Below are positions 8,528 to 16,370 of a DNA stretch of 49,091 bases, in pieces. Both the position numbers and the translations under genes were made by a program. The stretch is taken from NCBI GenBank assembly GCA_019117025.1, contig DXAM01000140.1, positions 1-49,091 of the forward strand. The letters run 5' to 3'. Each line of letters begins with the position of its first letter. Position 1 is the stretch's first letter. The notes beneath the pieces were generated by a model that made no database searches, was not told the origin of the DNA, and was given only the letters and a program-made list of their open reading frames with translations. This DNA comes from Candidatus Microbacterium stercoravium. Its GTDB lineage: Bacteria; Actinomycetota; Actinomycetes; Actinomycetales; Microbacteriaceae.

Positions 8528-9393
8528 CCAGGCGTGACATCCTCACCGCAATCCCGACCGCATTCGACGCCGACGGATCCCTCGACCTCGAGGGGAGCCG
8601 CGCGATCTTCCGATACGCGGCCCGATCCGGCAACGAGGGCGCATTCGTGCTCGGAACCACGGGCGAGTTCCCGGCCATCGACGATCGCGAGTTCCGCGAC
8701 GTGGTCGAGGCGGCGATCGCCGAGCTCGACGACGTGACGCGCGTCGTCGTGCACGTCGGCGCCCCCAGCGCGTTCGAGGCCGTGCGCCGGGTGCGGATCG
8801 CGCGGGAGCTCGGCGCCCGCGAATTCGCGGCGATCACCCCGTACTACTTCGTCTCGTCCGACGAGGCGCTGTACGCCTACTACGCGGCGCTGTCAGAGGC
8901 GGTGGGCGACGGCGAGCTGTACGTCTACAACTATCCGAAGCGCACCGGCAACGACGTCTCGCCCGAACTGCTCGCTCGGATCGCCCGACTGCCGAACGTG
9001 GTGGGCGTCAAAGCGAGCGAGCTGACGCTCGATCAGATCGCCGCGTACCGCGCGGCGGCGCCCGACGGGTTCGTCGTCTACACGGGCGCCGATCGCGACC
9101 TCGTCGCGGCGGGGGAGCGCGGCGCCGACGGCGTGGTCTCCGGCGTCTCCTCCGTGCTGCCGAAGCCGTTCCGCGCGCTCGCCGCGGCCGCCGAATCGGG
9201 CGATGCCGACCGCATCGCGTCGGCGCAGGCCGACGTCGACGACATCGTGGCGATCATCGGCGGCGACATGCCGCGCATGCGGGCCGCGCTGCGTCACCTC
9301 GGCGTCGTCGACGCGCACTCCCGGATGTCGCTCGACGAGCCGGATCAGGCCGCGCTCGCCGAGATCGCGCGCGTCTGCGACCAGTACGCCTGA
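8524..9393 (+). CDS. DapA/N-acetylneuraminate lyase family protein
   Basis: This 289-residue TIM-barrel lyase has the class I features of the family: GTTGE (44-48), the YNYPKRT motif with the catalytic Tyr at 135, and GVKAS with the Schiff-base Lys163. It starts at GTG 8524, overlapping the tctA stop. Family members include dihydrodipicolinate synthase, KDG and KDPG aldolases, 5-keto-4-deoxyglucarate dehydratase and sialic acid lyase. The operon context (FCD regulator and tripartite carboxylate transporter) points to breakdown of an imported sugar acid or keto acid rather than lysine biosynthesis. Which reaction it performs is inference. Confidence 0.85.
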   Translation: MTRRDILTAIPTAFDADGSLDLEGSRAIFRYAARSGNEGAFVLGTTGEFPAIDDREFRDVVEAAIAELDDVTRVVVHVGAPSAFEAVRRVRIARELGAREFAAITPYYFVSSDEALYAYYAALSEAVGDGELYVYNYPKRTGNDVSPELLARIARLPNVVGVKASELTLDQIAAYRAAAPDGFVVYTGADRDLVAAGERGADGVVSGVSSVLPKPFRALAAAAESGDADRIASAQADVDDIVAIIGGDMPRMRAALRHLGVVDAHSRMSLDEPDQAALAEIARVCDQYA

Positions 9394-9398
9394 GGTCG

Positions 9399-9541
9399 CG
9401 CCCGGTTCTGTCGGAGTCCGGGCCGGGCATGCTCCGGTTCCGTAGGAGGAAGTGCCGTTCTGCCGGCCCCGAGCGCCTCGCACGGCATGAACTCCGACGG
9501 AACCGGAACGCCCGTCGGTGCACCTCCGACAGAACCGGGCG
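9399..9541. repeat. Nested REPIN-like inverted repeat between convergent genes
   Basis: A perfect 18-bp inverted repeat, CGCCCGGTTCTGTCGGAG (9399-9416) and its complement (9524-9541), encloses a second pair: CCGGTTCCGTAGGAG (9434-9448) and CTCCGACGGAACCGG (9492-9506), with one mismatch. All four are versions of one 15-base unit, arranged forward, forward, reverse, reverse. The whole 143-bp segment can fold into one long hairpin. It lies exactly between the stops of the lyase and the ABC ATPase genes and holds no convincing gene. It could be a mobile REPIN/MITE-like unit or a bidirectional terminator. Confidence 0.8.
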
Positions 9542-10339
9542 TCAGGCCGCGGGAACCGCGCGCCGGGCGCGCGCGGACCAGCGCCCGGCGCTGCGGGCGA
9601 TGTCGATCGGGTAATCGAATGCGTCGGTGACGAGCTCCGTGGTGAGCACGTCGTCCGCCGGGCCGGCCGCCCGCACGCGGCCGTCCTTCAGCAGCATGGC
9701 GTGGGTCGTCGTCTCGGGAAGCTCTTCGAGGTGGTGCGTGACCAGCACCGTCGCGAGGTCGGGATGCGTCGTGTGCAGGTGATCGACGGTCTCGAGCAGC
9801 TGTTCGCGTGCGGCGACGTCGAGGCCCGTCGAGGGCTCGTCGAGCAGCAGCAGCGGCGGATCCATGAGCAGGGCACGAGCGATCAGCGCGCGGCCGCGCT
9901 CGCCCTGCGACATGGTGGGCCAGCGGGCCGCGTCCTTGCCGCCGAGGCCGAGCGCATCGATCAGCTCGTCGGCGCGGGAGACCAGCTCGGGGGCGGGCAC
10001 CCAGCGGTTCATCCGCTCGTTCGTGCCGGTCGCGCCCGTCAGCACCACGTCCTGGATCGACAGGGCCGCGCTCACCGCGTGGCGCGGATTGACGTGTCCG
10101 ATCGATTCCCGGAGCCTCCGGATTTCGACGCGTCCGAGCTGCTGGCCGAGCACGAACACCGATCCGCGGGTCGGATGCTGGTGGGCGCCGCACATGCTCA
10201 GCATCGTCGACTTCCCTGCGCCGTTCGCGCCGATGAGGGCCCAGTGCTCGCCGGCATTCACGGTCATGTCGATGCCCGACAGGATCTGCCGCCCCGATCG
10301 CACGACATCCACGGACTCCAAGCGCAGGATCTCCGTCAC
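9542..10339 (-). CDS. Orphan ABC transporter-type ATPase (YlmA-like)
   Basis: A 265-residue stand-alone nucleotide-binding domain carries Walker [10 protein letters not shown] (37-45), a Q-loop replaced by GHVNPRHAV, signature [15 protein letters not shown], Walker [13 protein letters not shown] and switch histidines in [10 protein letters not shown]. The start GTG 10339 overlaps the leuA stop, so it is translated with leuA. No permease or binding-protein gene is adjacent. Proteins of this shape (YlmA/ModC-like) occur as orphan ATPases in Gram-positive genomes. The function is unknown: it may serve a distant permease or a non-transport role. The substitution at the Q-loop position is worth noting. 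Confidence 0.8.
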   Translation of the reverse strand: MTEILRLESVDVVRSGRQILSGIDMTVNAGEHWALIGANGAGKSTMLSMCGAHQHPTRGSVFVLGQQLGRVEIRRLRESIGHVNPRHAVSAALSIQDVVLTGATGTNERMNRWVPAPELVSRADELIDALGLGGKDAARWPTMSQGERGRALIARALLMDPPLLLLDEPSTGLDVAAREQLLETVDHLHTTHPDLATVLVTHHLEELPETTTHAMLLKDGRVRAAGPADDVLTTELVTDAFDYPIDIARSAGRWSARARRAVPAA

Positions 10340-12057
10340 GCGTTCCCTCTTCCTCGTTCGACGATGCTGCGTGCTGCGGCGAGCACGGCGGCGGTGCTCG
10401 CGGTGAGGACCGAACGGTCCAGGCCGGCCGCCCAGCGGCTCTCGCCCTCGGTGCGGTACTCGAGCATGGTCAGTGCCTCGCTGCTGTCGCCCTCGCGAAC
10501 GCTCGCCTGGTGCAACCCTTTCACATCGAGGTCGATGCCTCCTTCGCGCAGCGCGGCTGCGAGCGCCTCGACGGGGCCGATCTCGTCGTACTCGCGACGG
10601 ATCGCGGCACCGTCGATGCGCACCGCGACGCGCGCTCCGGATCCGACGACATCGAGCCGTTCGAGCTGCACGCGTGCATCGTCGCGATCGATGTATGCCG
10701 CACGGAACATGCGCCACAGGTCTGCCGCGGTGACCTCCTCACCGGTGTCGTCCGTGCGCCGCTGCACGTGGCGCGCGAAGTCGACCTGCGCACGGCGCGG
10801 CAGCTCCAGCCCGAACTCGGCCTCGAGCACGTAGGCGATGCCGCCCTTGCCCGACTGCGAATTCACGCGGATCACGGCGTCATAGGTGCGGCCGAGGTCT
10901 GCGGGGTCGACCGGCAGGTACGGAACGCGCCACGCGATCTCGGACGGCGGCCGGTCGAGCTCTGCCGCACGGGAGCGGTGCTCGGCGAACCCCTTGCGGA
11001 TCGCGTCCTGGTGCGTGCCGCTGAAGGCCGTGTGCACGAGATCGCCGACGTACGGATGGCGCGGGTGCACGGCGATGCGCGTGCAGTGCTCGACCGTGCG
11101 GCGGATCTCGTCGATGTCGGAGAAGTCGATCATGGGATCGATGCCCTGCGCGTGCAGGTTGAGGGCGAGCGTCGCGATGTCGACGTTGCCCGTGCGTTCG
11201 CCGTTGCCGAAGATGCAGCCCTCGATGCGCTGCGCCCCCGCGAGCACGGCCAGCTCCGCGCACGCGATCCCCGTGCCGCGATCGTTGTGCGGGTGCACCG
11301 AGAGGATCACGCTGTCGCGGCGGGCGAGGTTGCGATGCATGAACTCGATCTGATCGGCGTACACGTTGGGCGTGGCGATCTCCACCGTCGCCGGCAGGTT
11401 CAGGATCACGGGGCGATCGGGCGCGGCCTGCCACAGGTCGGTGACGGCATCGCAGATCTCGAGCGCATAGTCGGGCTCCGTGAGGGTGAACACCTCGGGG
11501 CTGAACTGGAACCGCACGTTCGGCAGGTCTCCCGCGAGGTCGAGCACATCGCGCGCACCGGCGAGGATCAGCTCGGCGAGCGACGCCCTGTCGTGGCCCA
11601 GAACGGCCTCGCGCCACGTCGGGGCGGTCGCCGTGTACATGTGGATCACGACCGGATTGGTGATTCCGCGGATCGACGCGACCGTGCGCTCGATGAGGTC
11701 GCGCCGAGCCGGAGTGAACACGACGATCGTCACGTCGTCGGGCGCGATATCGGTCTCGGCGATCAGCCGCACGAAATCGAAGTCCGTGCGGCTCGCCGAG
11801 GGATACCCGACCTCGATCTCCTTGTAGCCCATCCGAACCATCAGCTCGAAGAAGCGCCGCTTGCGCTCGGGGTCCATCGGCTCGCTGAGCGCCTGATTGC
11901 CGTCGCGCAGGTCGACCGGAACCCAGAGGGGTGCGGCGGTCAGGCGCGCGCTCGGCCAGGCGCGATCCGCGTTCGGCACGTCGACGCGGGCGAAGACATC
12001 GGCGTAGCGGTGGGAGGGCATGCGGGACGGGGTTTGACGATTCCAGAGATCGGTCAT
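10336..12057 (-). CDS. leuA: 2-isopropylmalate synthase
   Basis: This 573-residue enzyme condenses acetyl-CoA with 2-ketoisovalerate, the first committed step of leucine biosynthesis. The catalytic barrel shows [10 protein letters not shown] (48-57), metal-binding HPHND (255-259) and GNGERTGN (284-291). A flexible linker follows, then a C-terminal LeuA regulatory domain (about 440-560) that normally senses leucine. The length fits the long actinobacterial LeuA group. The ATG at 12057 follows AGAGGA and starts [18 protein letters not shown]; an in-frame upstream extension would fall in the attenuator. A leader peptide and exclusive hairpins precede it. The stop overlaps the orphan ATPase start. 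Confidence 0.96.
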   Translation of the reverse strand: MTDLWNRQTPSRMPSHRYADVFARVDVPNADRAWPSARLTAAPLWVPVDLRDGNQALSEPMDPERKRRFFELMVRMGYKEIEVGYPSASRTDFDFVRLIAETDIAPDDVTIVVFTPARRDLIERTVASIRGITNPVVIHMYTATAPTWREAVLGHDRASLAELILAGARDVLDLAGDLPNVRFQFSPEVFTLTEPDYALEICDAVTDLWQAAPDRPVILNLPATVEIATPNVYADQIEFMHRNLARRDSVILSVHPHNDRGTGIACAELAVLAGAQRIEGCIFGNGERTGNVDIATLALNLHAQGIDPMIDFSDIDEIRRTVEHCTRIAVHPRHPYVGDLVHTAFSGTHQDAIRKGFAEHRSRAAELDRPPSEIAWRVPYLPVDPADLGRTYDAVIRVNSQSGKGGIAYVLEAEFGLELPRRAQVDFARHVQRRTDDTGEEVTAADLWRMFRAAYIDRDDARVQLERLDVVGSGARVAVRIDGAAIRREYDEIGPVEALAAALREGGIDLDVKGLHQASVREGDSSEALTMLEYRTEGESRWAAGLDRSVLTASTAAVLAAARSIVERGRGNA

Positions 12058-12063
12058 GACGGG

Positions 12064-12145
12064 ATTCCTCTGCGATGGGGTTCGGTCGACCGGTGCATCG
12101 CAGAACTCCACGGAGGGGAGCCGGTCTGACTAGGCCCCGCCGTGG
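12064..12145 (-). promoter_or_regulatory. leuA leader attenuator with Shine-Dalgarno-sequestering hairpin
   Basis: Three pairings can be drawn on the minus strand. Stem A: CCACGG (12145-12140) with CCGTGG (12113-12108), extended inside by GGGG/CCCC (12138-12135 with 12118-12115), overlapping the end of the leader peptide. Stem B: TCTGCGATG (12104-12096) with CATCGCAGA (12077-12069), whose 3' arm runs into the leuA ribosome site AGAGGA. Alternative stem: GACCGG (12126-12121) with CCGGTC (12093-12088), which is topologically incompatible with both. No U-tract follows stem B, so control of translation fits better than termination. Confidence 0.72.
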
Positions 12146-12177
12146 CGGCGAAGGAGGAGGGTCCCGTGGAAGCGCAT
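12130..12177 (-). CDS. leuL: leuA leader peptide (15 aa, three consecutive Leu)
   Basis: A 15-codon reading frame, MRFHGTLLLRRHGGA, runs from ATG 12177 to TAG 12132-12130, 72 bp before leuA. Codons 7-9 are CTC CTC CTT, the run of leucine codons expected of an amino-acid attenuator. The stop lies in the loop of stem A. The ATG is six bases after the predicted -10 (TAGGGT), so the leader is probably translated from a leaderless transcript. A ribosome stalling at the Leu codons would cover the 5' arm of stem A and favour the alternative pairing. Confidence 0.75.
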   Translation of the reverse strand: MRFHGTLLLRRHGGA

Positions 12178-12183
12178 GCGTCG

Positions 12184-12216
12184 ACCCTAGCACAACTTCT
12201 CAGACAAGTAGAGAAG
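12184..12216 (-). promoter_or_regulatory. Predicted leuL-leuA promoter and flanking inverted repeat
   Basis: On the minus strand TAGGGT (12189-12184) is a plausible -10 ending six bases before the leader ATG. No good -35 is present; in that area lies an inverted repeat, CTTCTC/GAGAAG (arms 12196-12201 and 12211-12216), which may be a regulator site. The assignment rests on position and the leader ORF. Confidence 0.5.
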
Positions 12217-12233
12217 AAGGGGGTCGTTTGCGC

Positions 12234-13307
12234 TCACGCCCGCCCGGACGCGAGCGGCACGAGCGGCGGGCGTTCGGCCGTCGTGGTCAGGTCGATCCGC
12301 CGCCCCTCCTCCGCCGAGCGCAGGAGCGTCGTCATGATCTCCTGCACGTGCAGAGCGATCGATCCGGATGCGCGGCCGTGCCCGTGCGCGAAATCGATCA
12401 GGCCGATTCCGCGCGACGCCTGCTCGTACCCGGCGGCGGGCGGAACGAGCGACCAGGACGAGGCGCCCGCGCGGAACACACGCACGTCGCCGTCGAACCC
12501 GTTCGGATCGGGCGCCGACAGCGATCCCGTCTCGCCGTGCACCTCGATCGGGGCGGCCTCGGTCGCCGTGCCGTCGAAGCTGAACGTGACGGTCGAGATC
12601 GCACCGCCCGCATGCTCGAGCGTTCCGGTCACATGCGTGTCGATCTCGACGGGGATCCGCTCGCCCTCGCGCGGGCCCGAGCCGATCACCCGGGTGTCGC
12701 GAGGGCGCGACGAGGTGCCGCTCACGCGCACGACGGGGCCGAGCAGGTGGAAGAGCGAGGTGAGGTAGTACGGGCCCATGTCGAGCAGCGGGCCGCCGCC
12801 GTCGCGGTAGTAGAAATCGGGTTGCGGGTGCCACCGCTCGTGCCCGGCCGAGACCCACGTCGCTGTCGCCGCGACGGGGCGCCCGATCCCGTCCTCGTCG
12901 ATGACGCGCCGCGCCGTTTGGATGCCCGTGCCGAGCACCGTGTCGGGCGCGCCGCCGACCCACGCGGATCCGGCCGCTGACATCACACGCTGCGCGTCGG
13001 CGAATGTTGCCGCGAGGGGCTTCTCGCCGTAGACGTTCTTGCCGTGCTCGAGCGCCGCGAGCGCAACGGCTGCGTGTGCGGCGGGGATCGTGAGGTTCAG
13101 CACCGTGTCGACCGACGGATCCGCGGTGAGCTCCTCGACGCTCATCGCGCGGCAGCCGTCGAGATCGGCGGCCACGGCCTCGGCGCGCGCCGCGTCGAGA
13201 TCGGCGGCCGCGACGATCCGCACCGCGGGATGGGACCGGAGGGTCTCGAGGTACTGCTTCGAGATGACCCCGAGCCCGACTATTCCGATGCGGTGCGGCT
13301 CGCCCAC
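12234..13307 (-). CDS. Gfo/Idh/MocA family oxidoreductase
   Basis: This 357-residue dehydrogenase has an N-terminal Rossmann fold, with GIVGLGVIS (8-16) as the dinucleotide loop, followed by the family motif EKP (95-97) in NVYGEKPLA. The C-terminal half is the substrate-binding beta-sheet domain, with GGGPLLDMGPYYL. Such enzymes oxidise or reduce sugars and inositols with NAD(P). The start is GTG 13307, overlapping the end of the ThuA gene by 28 bases; it puts the first strand right at the N-terminus. ThuA-Gfo/Idh pairs are common in actinobacterial sugar catabolism. The substrate is unknown. Confidence 0.87.
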   Translation of the reverse strand: MGEPHRIGIVGLGVISKQYLETLRSHPAVRIVAAADLDAARAEAVAADLDGCRAMSVEELTADPSVDTVLNLTIPAAHAAVALAALEHGKNVYGEKPLAATFADAQRVMSAAGSAWVGGAPDTVLGTGIQTARRVIDEDGIGRPVAATATWVSAGHERWHPQPDFYYRDGGGPLLDMGPYYLTSLFHLLGPVVRVSGTSSRPRDTRVIGSGPREGERIPVEIDTHVTGTLEHAGGAISTVTFSFDGTATEAAPIEVHGETGSLSAPDPNGFDGDVRVFRAGASSWSLVPPAAGYEQASRGIGLIDFAHGHGRASGSIALHVQEIMTTLLRSAEEGRRIDLTTTAERPPLVPLASGRA

Positions 13308-13987
13308 AGCATGCCCCTCTCGACGATGGTTCTGACCTGTTCGTTCTGCAACACGTCGACGCTGTGGCCCGGCGTGGCGACGAAGACGCGCCCCTCGCCC
13401 CATTCGCGCGTCCACACGGCGGGCGTCGTCACCGAGCGATGCCAGGGATGGTGCGGCCGGAACGGATGCGTCGTGGTCGCCAGCACGTCGTTCAGATCAT
13501 CGGTGAGCACCCAGTACTGCTCGGTGTCGAGCCGGATGTCGCCGACGCCCGCGGTGATCGGGTGCGTGCGCCCGAGGTCGGTGATCTCGATCGAATGGGG
13601 CAGGAAGTTGTCGCTCGCGTCGCCGACGAGCTCGGACGGGTGCTTCGACGGGTGCGTTGCGAACTGCCCGCCGATCAGCTGCAGATAGTCGGACGACGAC
13701 CGGTACGCGTCGGCGATGCCGCCGTGCCAGCCCGCGAGCCCGGTGCCGGCGGCGACCGCCGCGCGCAGGCCGGCCGTCGCCTCGCGCGAGATCTGCGACA
13801 TGGTCACGCACTGCACGATCAGGTCGATCTCGGCCATCGCGTCGGCGTCGGCGTAGATCTCGCTCGACTCCTCGATGCGCACGGCGTATCCCTCGCGCTC
13901 GAGGAACGGGATGAACAGTTCTGTCGTCTCGACGGGGCTGTGTCCTTCCCAGCCGCCTCGAACGATGAGGGCGCGGTGTGCGGGCAT
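13280..13987 (-). CDS. ThuA-domain (trehalose utilization-like) protein
   Basis: This 235-residue protein is a single ThuA domain, a glutamine-amidotransferase-like fold. It opens with ALIVRGGWEGHSPVETTELFIPFLE, has the conserved GLAGWHGGIADAYRSS and GGQFATHPS segments, and ends with PAVWTREWGEGRVFVATPGH. ThuA proteins take part in the keto-sugar route for trehalose and related disaccharides together with Gfo/Idh dehydrogenases, which matches the overlapping downstream gene. ATG 13987 has GGAGGAT just upstream. No sugar transporter is next to it, so the substrate is unresolved. Confidence 0.87.
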   Translation of the reverse strand: MPAHRALIVRGGWEGHSPVETTELFIPFLEREGYAVRIEESSEIYADADAMAEIDLIVQCVTMSQISREATAGLRAAVAAGTGLAGWHGGIADAYRSSSDYLQLIGGQFATHPSKHPSELVGDASDNFLPHSIEITDLGRTHPITAGVGDIRLDTEQYWVLTDDLNDVLATTTHPFRPHHPWHRSVTTPAVWTREWGEGRVFVATPGHSVDVLQNEQVRTIVERGMLWASRTASE

Positions 13988-13998
13988 CAGAGGATCCT

Positions 13999-14053
13999 CC
14001 GGGCGTCAGCGGATTTGGTGACATCGACAACAATGCCAGGTCCGGACGCCCGG
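13999..14053. promoter_or_regulatory. Inverted repeat and possible LacI-type operator upstream of the ThuA gene
   Basis: A 9-bp perfect inverted repeat, CCGGGCGTC (13999-14007) and GACGCCCGG (14045-14053), flanks a loop with TGACATCGACAACA (14019-14032). That inner sequence has the TGnnnTCGAnnnCA symmetry seen in LacI-family operators. The segment lies between the short ALDH stop and the ThuA start, so it may be the ThuA promoter region, a weak terminator, or both. Confidence 0.4.
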
Positions 14054-14060
14054 TGCCACG

Positions 14061-14915
14061 TCAGATCAGCGACTTGGTGTGCCAGACCGTCTTCGTCTCG
14101 GTGAACGCCGCGATCTTCTGCAGGGATCCGTCGAGATCGTCCGTCGGACGCACGACGCGGGTGATCGTCTCGGCCGCGGCCTCTTCGAGGGGGACCCAGT
14201 CGAGGGATCCCGCTCCGGTGAGATCGAGGGCATCGACGTCGGCGTGCGACGCGAGCCACGGACCGAGCTCGGCCGGCGACCCCGTCAGAATGTTCACGAC
14301 GCCGCCGGGCACGTCGCTCGTCGCGATGACCTCCGCGAACGAGATCGCGGGGAGCGGAGCGCTCTCCTGCGCGATGACGACGACGGTGTTCCCCGAGACG
14401 ATCGCCGGAGCGATGACGGCCACCAGACCACGAAGGCTGTCGGATCCCTGCGGGGCGATCTGCGCGACGACGCCCGTCGGCTCGGGAACCGAGAGGTTGA
14501 AATAGGGCCCGGCCACGGGGTTGGCGCTGCCGAGCACCTGAGCGTACTTGTCGGCCCATCCGGCGTACCAGACCCACAGGTCGATCGCGCGGTCGACCTG
14601 TGCGGCGGCGGATGCGGCCGAGACGCCCTCGAGCGCGCGGATCTCGTCGATGAACTGCGCTCGGCGCCCCTCGAGCATCTCGGCGATGCGATAGAGCACC
14701 TGCACGCGGTTGTACGAGGTGGCGCCCGACCAGCCGGCGAACGCGGATCGGGCCGCGGTGACCGCGTCGCGGGCGTCCTTGCGCGAAGACTGGGCTGCGT
14801 TCGCCACGAACTCCCCCTCTGCCGAGGTCACACGATACGTGCGGCCGGACTCGCTGCGGGGGAACGCCCCGCCGATGAACTGCTTGTACGTCTTGGGAAT
14901 CTGGAGCCGGCTCAT
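14061..14915 (-). CDS. Short aldehyde dehydrogenase-like protein lacking the catalytic half
   Basis: At 284 residues this protein covers only the NAD-binding half of the aldehyde dehydrogenase fold. Recognisable pieces are IPKTYKQFIGGAFP at the N-terminus, TGVVAQIAPQG at the cofactor site and PGGVVNILTGSPAELGPWLA. The FxNxGQxC segment with the active-site Cys, clear in the neighbour upstream, is absent, as is the expected ELGGK motif. The ATG 14915 overlaps the stop of the full-length ALDH (ATGA). It is intact and in frame, so it is not an obvious pseudogene. It may be a non-catalytic partner or a diverged enzyme. Confidence 0.8.
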   Translation of the reverse strand: MSRLQIPKTYKQFIGGAFPRSESGRTYRVTSAEGEFVANAAQSSRKDARDAVTAARSAFAGWSGATSYNRVQVLYRIAEMLEGRRAQFIDEIRALEGVSAASAAAQVDRAIDLWVWYAGWADKYAQVLGSANPVAGPYFNLSVPEPTGVVAQIAPQGSDSLRGLVAVIAPAIVSGNTVVVIAQESAPLPAISFAEVIATSDVPGGVVNILTGSPAELGPWLASHADVDALDLTGAGSLDWVPLEEAAAETITRVVRPTDDLDGSLQKIAAFTETKTVWHTKSLI

Positions 14916-16360
14916 TTCGCGGATCCCTTCTCGTCTGCGAGGTACGACATGAGGCCCGGGCGCCCGCCCTCGCGGCCGTAGCCCGATTCGCGGTAGCCGC
15001 CGAACGGCGATGCGGGGTCGAACTTGTTGAAGGTGTTCGTCCACACGACGCCGGCACGCAGCTTGTCGGCGACCGACAGCACGCGCGATCCCTTGTCGCT
15101 CCAGATGCCGGCGGACAGGCCGTAGGGCGTGTTGTTCGCCTTCGCGATCGCCTCGGCGGGGGTGCGGAAGGTCATCACGCTCAGCACGGGGCCGAAGATC
15201 TCCTCGCGCGCGACGCGGTGGCTCGTCGAGACGCCCGTGAGCAGCGTGGGGCGGAACCAGAAGCCCTCGTCGGGCAGGTCGCACTCGGGCGCCCACGAGA
15301 CGGCGCCCTCGTCGACGCCCGCGGCCGTGAGCTCCTCGATGCGTGCGAGCTGCGCCGCCGAGTTGATCGCACCGACGTCGGTGTTCTTGTCGAGCGGGTC
15401 TCCGACGCGCAGCGTTTCCATGCGCCGCTGCAGGCGCTCCACGAACTCGTCGTGGGCCGACTCCTGGATCAGCAGGCGCGAGCCCGCGCAGCAGACCTGG
15501 CCCTGGTTGAAGAAGATGCCCGTCACGACGCCCTCGACGGCCTGGTCGATCGGCGCATCGTCGAACACGATGTTCGCGCCCTTGCCTCCGAGCTCGAGCG
15601 TCAGCTTCTTCTTGGACCCCGCGACCGCGCGCGCGATCGATCGTCCGACGGCCGTCGATCCGGTGAAGGCCACCTTGTCGACGTCGTCGTGGCTGACGAG
15701 CGCGTGTCCGGTCTCACCGGCGCCCGCGATGATGTTCACGACACCGGCCGGCAGGTCCGCCTGCTGCACGATCTCGGCGAAGAGCAGCGCCGTCAGCGGC
15801 GTCGTCTGCGCAGGCTTCAGCACCACGGTGTTGCCGGCCGCGAGCGCGGGGGCGATCTTCCACGCCAGCATCATGAGCGGGAAGTTCCAGGGGATCACCT
15901 GCGCGGCGACGCCGAGCGAGCGAGGGTTCCTGAGCCCGGCGTATTCGAGCTTGTCGGCCCAGCCGGCGTAGTAGAAGAACCACGCGGCCGCCGTCGGCAC
16001 GTCGAAGTCGCGGGTCTCCTTGATCGGCTTGCCGTTGTCGAGGCTCTCGGCGACGGCGAGCTCGCGGGCGCGCTCCTGCACGATCCGCGCGATGCGGAAC
16101 AGGTACTTCGCGCGCTCTGCGCCCGGCATCTTCGACCACACCGTGTCGTAGGCGCGTCGCGCGGCGACGACGGCCCGGTCGACGTCGCTCGCATCGGCGG
16201 TCTGGAACGTCGCGATGCGCGATCCGTCGGCGGGCGAGATCGATTCGAGCGGATCCCCGTGGCCGTCCGTCAGCTCGCCGTCGATGAACAGGCCGTAGGA
16301 GTCTTCGAGGTTCAAGATCGCCCGCGACTCCGGAGCCGGGGCGTATTCGAGGAATGACAT
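14912..16360 (-). CDS. Aldehyde dehydrogenase (NAD-dependent)
   Basis: This is a full-length 482-residue member of the superfamily. The cofactor site is at IPWNFP (156-161) and Lys182, GSTAVGR is at 234-240, the general base Glu256 lies in ELGGKGAN, and the nucleophile Cys290 in NQGQVCCAGSR. EEIFGPVL and FGGYRESGYGREGG complete the pattern. It oxidises an aldehyde to the acid. Lying just downstream of deoC (10-bp gap), it is well placed to remove the acetaldehyde released from deoxyribose-5-phosphate. It overlaps the short ALDH gene by four bases. Confidence 0.93.
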   Translation of the reverse strand: MSFLEYAPAPESRAILNLEDSYGLFIDGELTDGHGDPLESISPADGSRIATFQTADASDVDRAVVAARRAYDTVWSKMPGAERAKYLFRIARIVQERARELAVAESLDNGKPIKETRDFDVPTAAAWFFYYAGWADKLEYAGLRNPRSLGVAAQVIPWNFPLMMLAWKIAPALAAGNTVVLKPAQTTPLTALLFAEIVQQADLPAGVVNIIAGAGETGHALVSHDDVDKVAFTGSTAVGRSIARAVAGSKKKLTLELGGKGANIVFDDAPIDQAVEGVVTGIFFNQGQVCCAGSRLLIQESAHDEFVERLQRRMETLRVGDPLDKNTDVGAINSAAQLARIEELTAAGVDEGAVSWAPECDLPDEGFWFRPTLLTGVSTSHRVAREEIFGPVLSVMTFRTPAEAIAKANNTPYGLSAGIWSDKGSRVLSVADKLRAGVVWTNTFNKFDPASPFGGYRESGYGREGGRPGLMSYLADEKGSAK

Positions 16361-16370
16361 GTCCGATTCC

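Noticed and set aside
9399..9541. Insertion-sequence remnant
   Set aside because: No target-site duplication or transposase fragment was found; both flanking genes are intact and end at the borders of the repeat.
10510..12129. 539-codon plus-strand open frame opposite leuA
   Set aside because: It mirrors leuA and has low-complexity charged composition. High-GC codon bias keeps antisense frames open, so length alone is not evidence.
14061..14915. Frameshifted full-length ALDH pseudogene
   Set aside because: The frame ends cleanly and the following bases (13988-14060) do not encode the missing catalytic half in any obvious frame, so a short intact gene is the simpler reading.
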